Positions 62,116 to 64,000 of a DNA stretch of 64,000 nucleotides are shown one piece after another. The position numbers and the translations under genes are program-made. Each line of letters begins with the position of its first letter. Position 1 is the stretch's first letter. The notes beneath the pieces were generated by a model, which was given only the letters and a program-made list of their open reading frames with translations, was not told the origin of the DNA and did not search any database. The DNA is from Streptomyces sedi. Lineage in GTDB: Bacteria > Actinomycetota > Actinomycetes > Streptomycetales > Streptomycetaceae. The stretch is from NCBI RefSeq assembly GCF_006335015.1, contig NZ_VDGT01000007.1, forward strand, positions 186,001 to 250,000, written 5' to 3'.

Positions 62116-62976
62116 ATGAATACGCCAGCACGCCCCCGTAGAAAACGCCATCCGCACGACGACGCACCGGATACCAGCCGGCAGTTCCAACGCATCGCGG
62201 AACTGCCGCCCTGCCCCGAACGCGAGGCGCTGTACCGGGAAGTCGTCTGCGCCTGGATTCCGATGGCCGACCGCCTGGCCCGCACGTTCAGGGACCGGGG
62301 CGAGGCGCTTGAGGACCTGGAACAGGTGGCGGCGCTCGGACTGGTCAAGGCGGTCCACCGCTACGACCCGGGCCGGGGACGCCCGTTCGAGAGCTATGCC
62401 GTGCCCACCATCGTGGGCGAGGTGAAGCGTCACTTCAGGGACCACATGTGGGGGCTGCACGTGCCCCGCAGGACCCAGGAGTTGCGCAACCGGGTGCGGG
62501 CCTCGGCGCGGCAGCTCAGCTTCCGGCTGGACGACCGGGGGCCAAGCGTGGCGCAGCTGGCCGAGCACAGCGGCCTGACCGAGGACGAGGTCAAGACCGG
62601 CCTGGAGGCGTTGGACAGCTACAGCACGCTGTCCCTCAACGCCGAACTGCCGGGCGCCGACGGCGACTACTCGCTGCTGGACACCCTGGGCAGCCCGGAA
62701 CCCGGCTTCGACCGGGTGGTGGACCGGGAGGCGGTGCGCAGCCCGCTGCGCGCGCTGCCGGAACGGGAACGGCACATTCTCTATCTGCGGTACTTCCACG
62801 GCATGACGCAGAGCAGGATCGCGGCCCAGCTGGGCATCTCGCAGATGCATGTGTCGCGGCTGCTCAACCGCGCCTGCGAGCGGGTGCGCGCGGAGATCGG
62901 CGAGACCGTTCCACCGGACACGGCGGCCACCGCCACCACGCGGCGCGAGCCGCAGACCGCCGAGGCCCGCGGGTAA
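62116..62976 (+). CDS. SigB/SigF-type RNA polymerase sigma factor
   Basis: A 286-residue group 3 sigma factor. Region 2 runs through LARTFRDRGEALEDLEQVAALGLVKAVHRYDPGRGRPFESYAVPTI (see EDLEQVAALG and FESYAVPTIVGE), region 3 through LAEHSGLTEDEV, and region 4 ends in the helix-turn-helix GMTQSRIAAQLGISQMHVSRLL. It would direct stress or developmental transcription and is usually held by an anti-sigma kinase; no RsbW- or RsbV-like gene is adjacent. ATG 62116 follows GGGAG. Confidence 0.87.
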   Translation: MNTPARPRRKRHPHDDAPDTSRQFQRIAELPPCPEREALYREVVCAWIPMADRLARTFRDRGEALEDLEQVAALGLVKAVHRYDPGRGRPFESYAVPTIVGEVKRHFRDHMWGLHVPRRTQELRNRVRASARQLSFRLDDRGPSVAQLAEHSGLTEDEVKTGLEALDSYSTLSLNAELPGADGDYSLLDTLGSPEPGFDRVVDREAVRSPLRALPERERHILYLRYFHGMTQSRIAAQLGISQMHVSRLLNRACERVRAEIGETVPPDTAATATTRREPQTAEARG

Positions 62977-62996
62977 CGGGCCGGCGAGACCGTCGG

Positions 62997-63039
62997 CCGA
63001 GCGGCCGGTCACCCCCCGGAGGGGCGGCCGGCCGCTCGG
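62997..63039 (+). terminator. Hairpin after the sigma factor gene
   Basis: A 12-base perfect stem CCGAGCGGCCGG (62997-63008) with CCGGCCGCTCGG (63028-63039); the loop holds a further CCCC/GGGG pairing. Confidence 0.72.
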
Positions 63040-63098
63040 TGTGGGACGGTCCGCGCCGCGCCCGTTTGCGCCGGCCCGATCGGGCAACTCGGGCGGCC

Positions 63099-64000
63099 AT
63101 GAGCGCAGCCCCCCGCACCCTGCTGGTGCGGCTCGACGGCGCCGGCGACGTGCTGTTGACGGGCCCGGCCGTCCGGGCGGTGGCGGCCGGCTCCTCGCAC
63201 ACCACGCTGCTGTGCGGCCCGCGCGGCGCGGCGGCCGGCCGGCTGCTGCCCGGCGTGGACGAGGTGTGCGTCTACGACGCGCCCGAGATCTGCCTCTCGC
63301 CGCCGGGCGTGCGACGTTCCACGGTGAACGAGCTGGTGGAACGGCTGGCCGCCCGGCGCTTCGAGCGGGCCCTGGTCTTCGCCTCGCACGGGCGGAGCCC
63401 GCTGCCGGCCGCCCTGCTGCCGCGGCTGGCCGGGGTGCCGTGGGTGGCCGCCGACTGCGAGCCGGGGCCCGACCGGCTGCTCCAGCTGCGCCATCGCAGG
63501 GCGGAGCGCCGCCACGAGGCGGAGGCCGCCCTCGACCTGGCGCGGGTGGCCGGCTTCCCCCCGCCCCCGAGCGACGACGGCGCGCTCGCCGTCACCGGCC
63601 ACGAGCCGGCCGAGGAACTGACCGGGCCGGCTCCGTACCTGGTGGTCCACCCCGGCGGCTCCTGGTCCTCGGCCGACGCGGAGCGGGTCGTCGCCGCGCT
63701 CGCCGAGGCCGGGCACCGGGTGATGGTGACGGGCGACGCCGACGAACGGGAGCTGACCCGGCGGGTCGCCGGCCGCCACGGCTGCGACCTGGGCGGACGC
63801 ACCGGGCTGCCGCGCCTCGCCGGGGTGCTGGCCGGCGCCACCGCGCTCGTCGCCCGCTCGACCGGCCCGACCCAACTGGCGGCGGCGCTGGGCACCCCGG
63901 TGGTCTGCCTGGACACCGGCCGAAGCCTGCCCTACCGCTCGCCCCACGTGACGCTGCACGAGTCGGCGCCCCCGACGGAGCTGCTGGCGGCGCTGGCCGC
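63099..64000 (+). CDS. Glycosyltransferase family 9 (heptosyltransferase-like), 3' end outside window
   Basis: The frame from ATG 63099 stays open to the window edge (300 codons). It begins APRTLLVRLDGAGDVLLTGP, the ADP-heptose:LPS heptosyltransferase-type N-terminus, and has the nucleotide-sugar segment YLVVHPGGSWSSADAERVV, then GGRTGLPRLAGVLAGATALVARSTGPTQLAAALGTPVV (core LVARSTGPTQLAAALG), typical of GT9 GT-B enzymes. Actinobacteria lack LPS, so the acceptor is probably a cell-surface glycan or secondary metabolite. It is missed by simple ORF lists because no stop falls inside the window. Confidence 0.8.
   Translation, partial: MSAAPRTLLVRLDGAGDVLLTGPAVRAVAAGSSHTTLLCGPRGAAAGRLLPGVDEVCVYDAPEICLSPPGVRRSTVNELVERLAARRFERALVFASHGRSPLPAALLPRLAGVPWVAADCEPGPDRLLQLRHRRAERRHEAEAALDLARVAGFPPPPSDDGALAVTGHEPAEELTGPAPYLVVHPGGSWSSADAERVVAALAEAGHRVMVTGDADERELTRRVAGRHGCDLGGRTGLPRLAGVLAGATALVARSTGPTQLAAALGTPVVCLDTGRSLPYRSPHVTLHESAPPTELLAALA

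Overview
The window is very GC-rich with strong third-position GC bias, uses many GTG starts and 1-4 base gene overlaps, and carries two genes with rare TTA codons. A mycothiol-dependent enzyme, a LAxTG sorting signal and a natural-product assembly line fit Streptomyces or a close relative. No tRNA, rRNA, CRISPR array, transposase or origin was seen.

Layout. 1-8.1 kb: the 3' end of a hybrid PKS-NRPS (KR-ACP-C-A-PCP-TE), a phytoene-desaturase-like FAD enzyme and an MDR oxidoreductase. This is the ikaA-ikaB-ikaC order of ikarugamycin-type polycyclic tetramate macrolactam (PTM) clusters, and the A-domain pocket reads as ornithine-like. 8.2-20 kb: a TTA-containing membrane-anchored coiled-coil protein, a frameshifted hypothetical gene, a 4-copy tandem repeat, an NB-ARC/TPR STAND ATPase, a Tet(M)/OtrA-type ribosomal protection GTPase with an overlapping upstream ORF, a small TTA-containing gene, an MFS exporter, a GNAT protein and a secreted S37 peptidase. 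20-25.4 kb: a complete gentisate pathway (IclR regulator, 3-hydroxybenzoate 6-hydroxylase-like monooxygenase, gentisate dioxygenase, fumarylpyruvate hydrolase, mycothiol-dependent maleylpyruvate isomerase).

25.5-38 kb: a LacI regulator with a paired operator heads an 11-gene array: CUT1 sugar ABC importer, four different ADP-ribosylglycohydrolase (DraG/ARH) family proteins, a ribokinase-like kinase, a family III CoA-transferase and a CitE-like lyase. Nearly every junction overlaps by 1-4 bases. It looks like an import and breakdown route for a ribose-containing conjugate whose other part is an organic acid; the substrate is unknown. 38.1-41.2 kb: a duplicated ABM-domain protein, a GNAT protein and a secreted sugar dehydrogenase.

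41.3-48.4 kb: a cobalamin riboswitch followed by a membrane-anchored DUF4430-like protein, an ECF transporter (T, fused A-A, S), a LAxTG wall-anchored alpha/alpha-barrel protein and a secreted DUF4430 protein. The outer proteins resemble the two halves of vertebrate transcobalamin/intrinsic factor encoded separately, so this is best read as a surface B12 capture and uptake system. 49-64 kb: ATP-dependent DNA ligase, P-loop kinase, B12-dependent methylmalonyl-CoA mutase (mutA, mutB), GH31 glycosidase, two CorC/HlyC-type CBS membrane proteins, a small PSQAEGER protein, an SDR, a DUF2267 protein, a SigB/F-type sigma factor and a truncated GT9-type glycosyltransferase at the right edge.

Four intergenic blocks (10.5, 48.5, 55.1 and 60 kb) carry 18 copies of one roughly 20-base element, mostly as inverted pairs at gene 3' ends.
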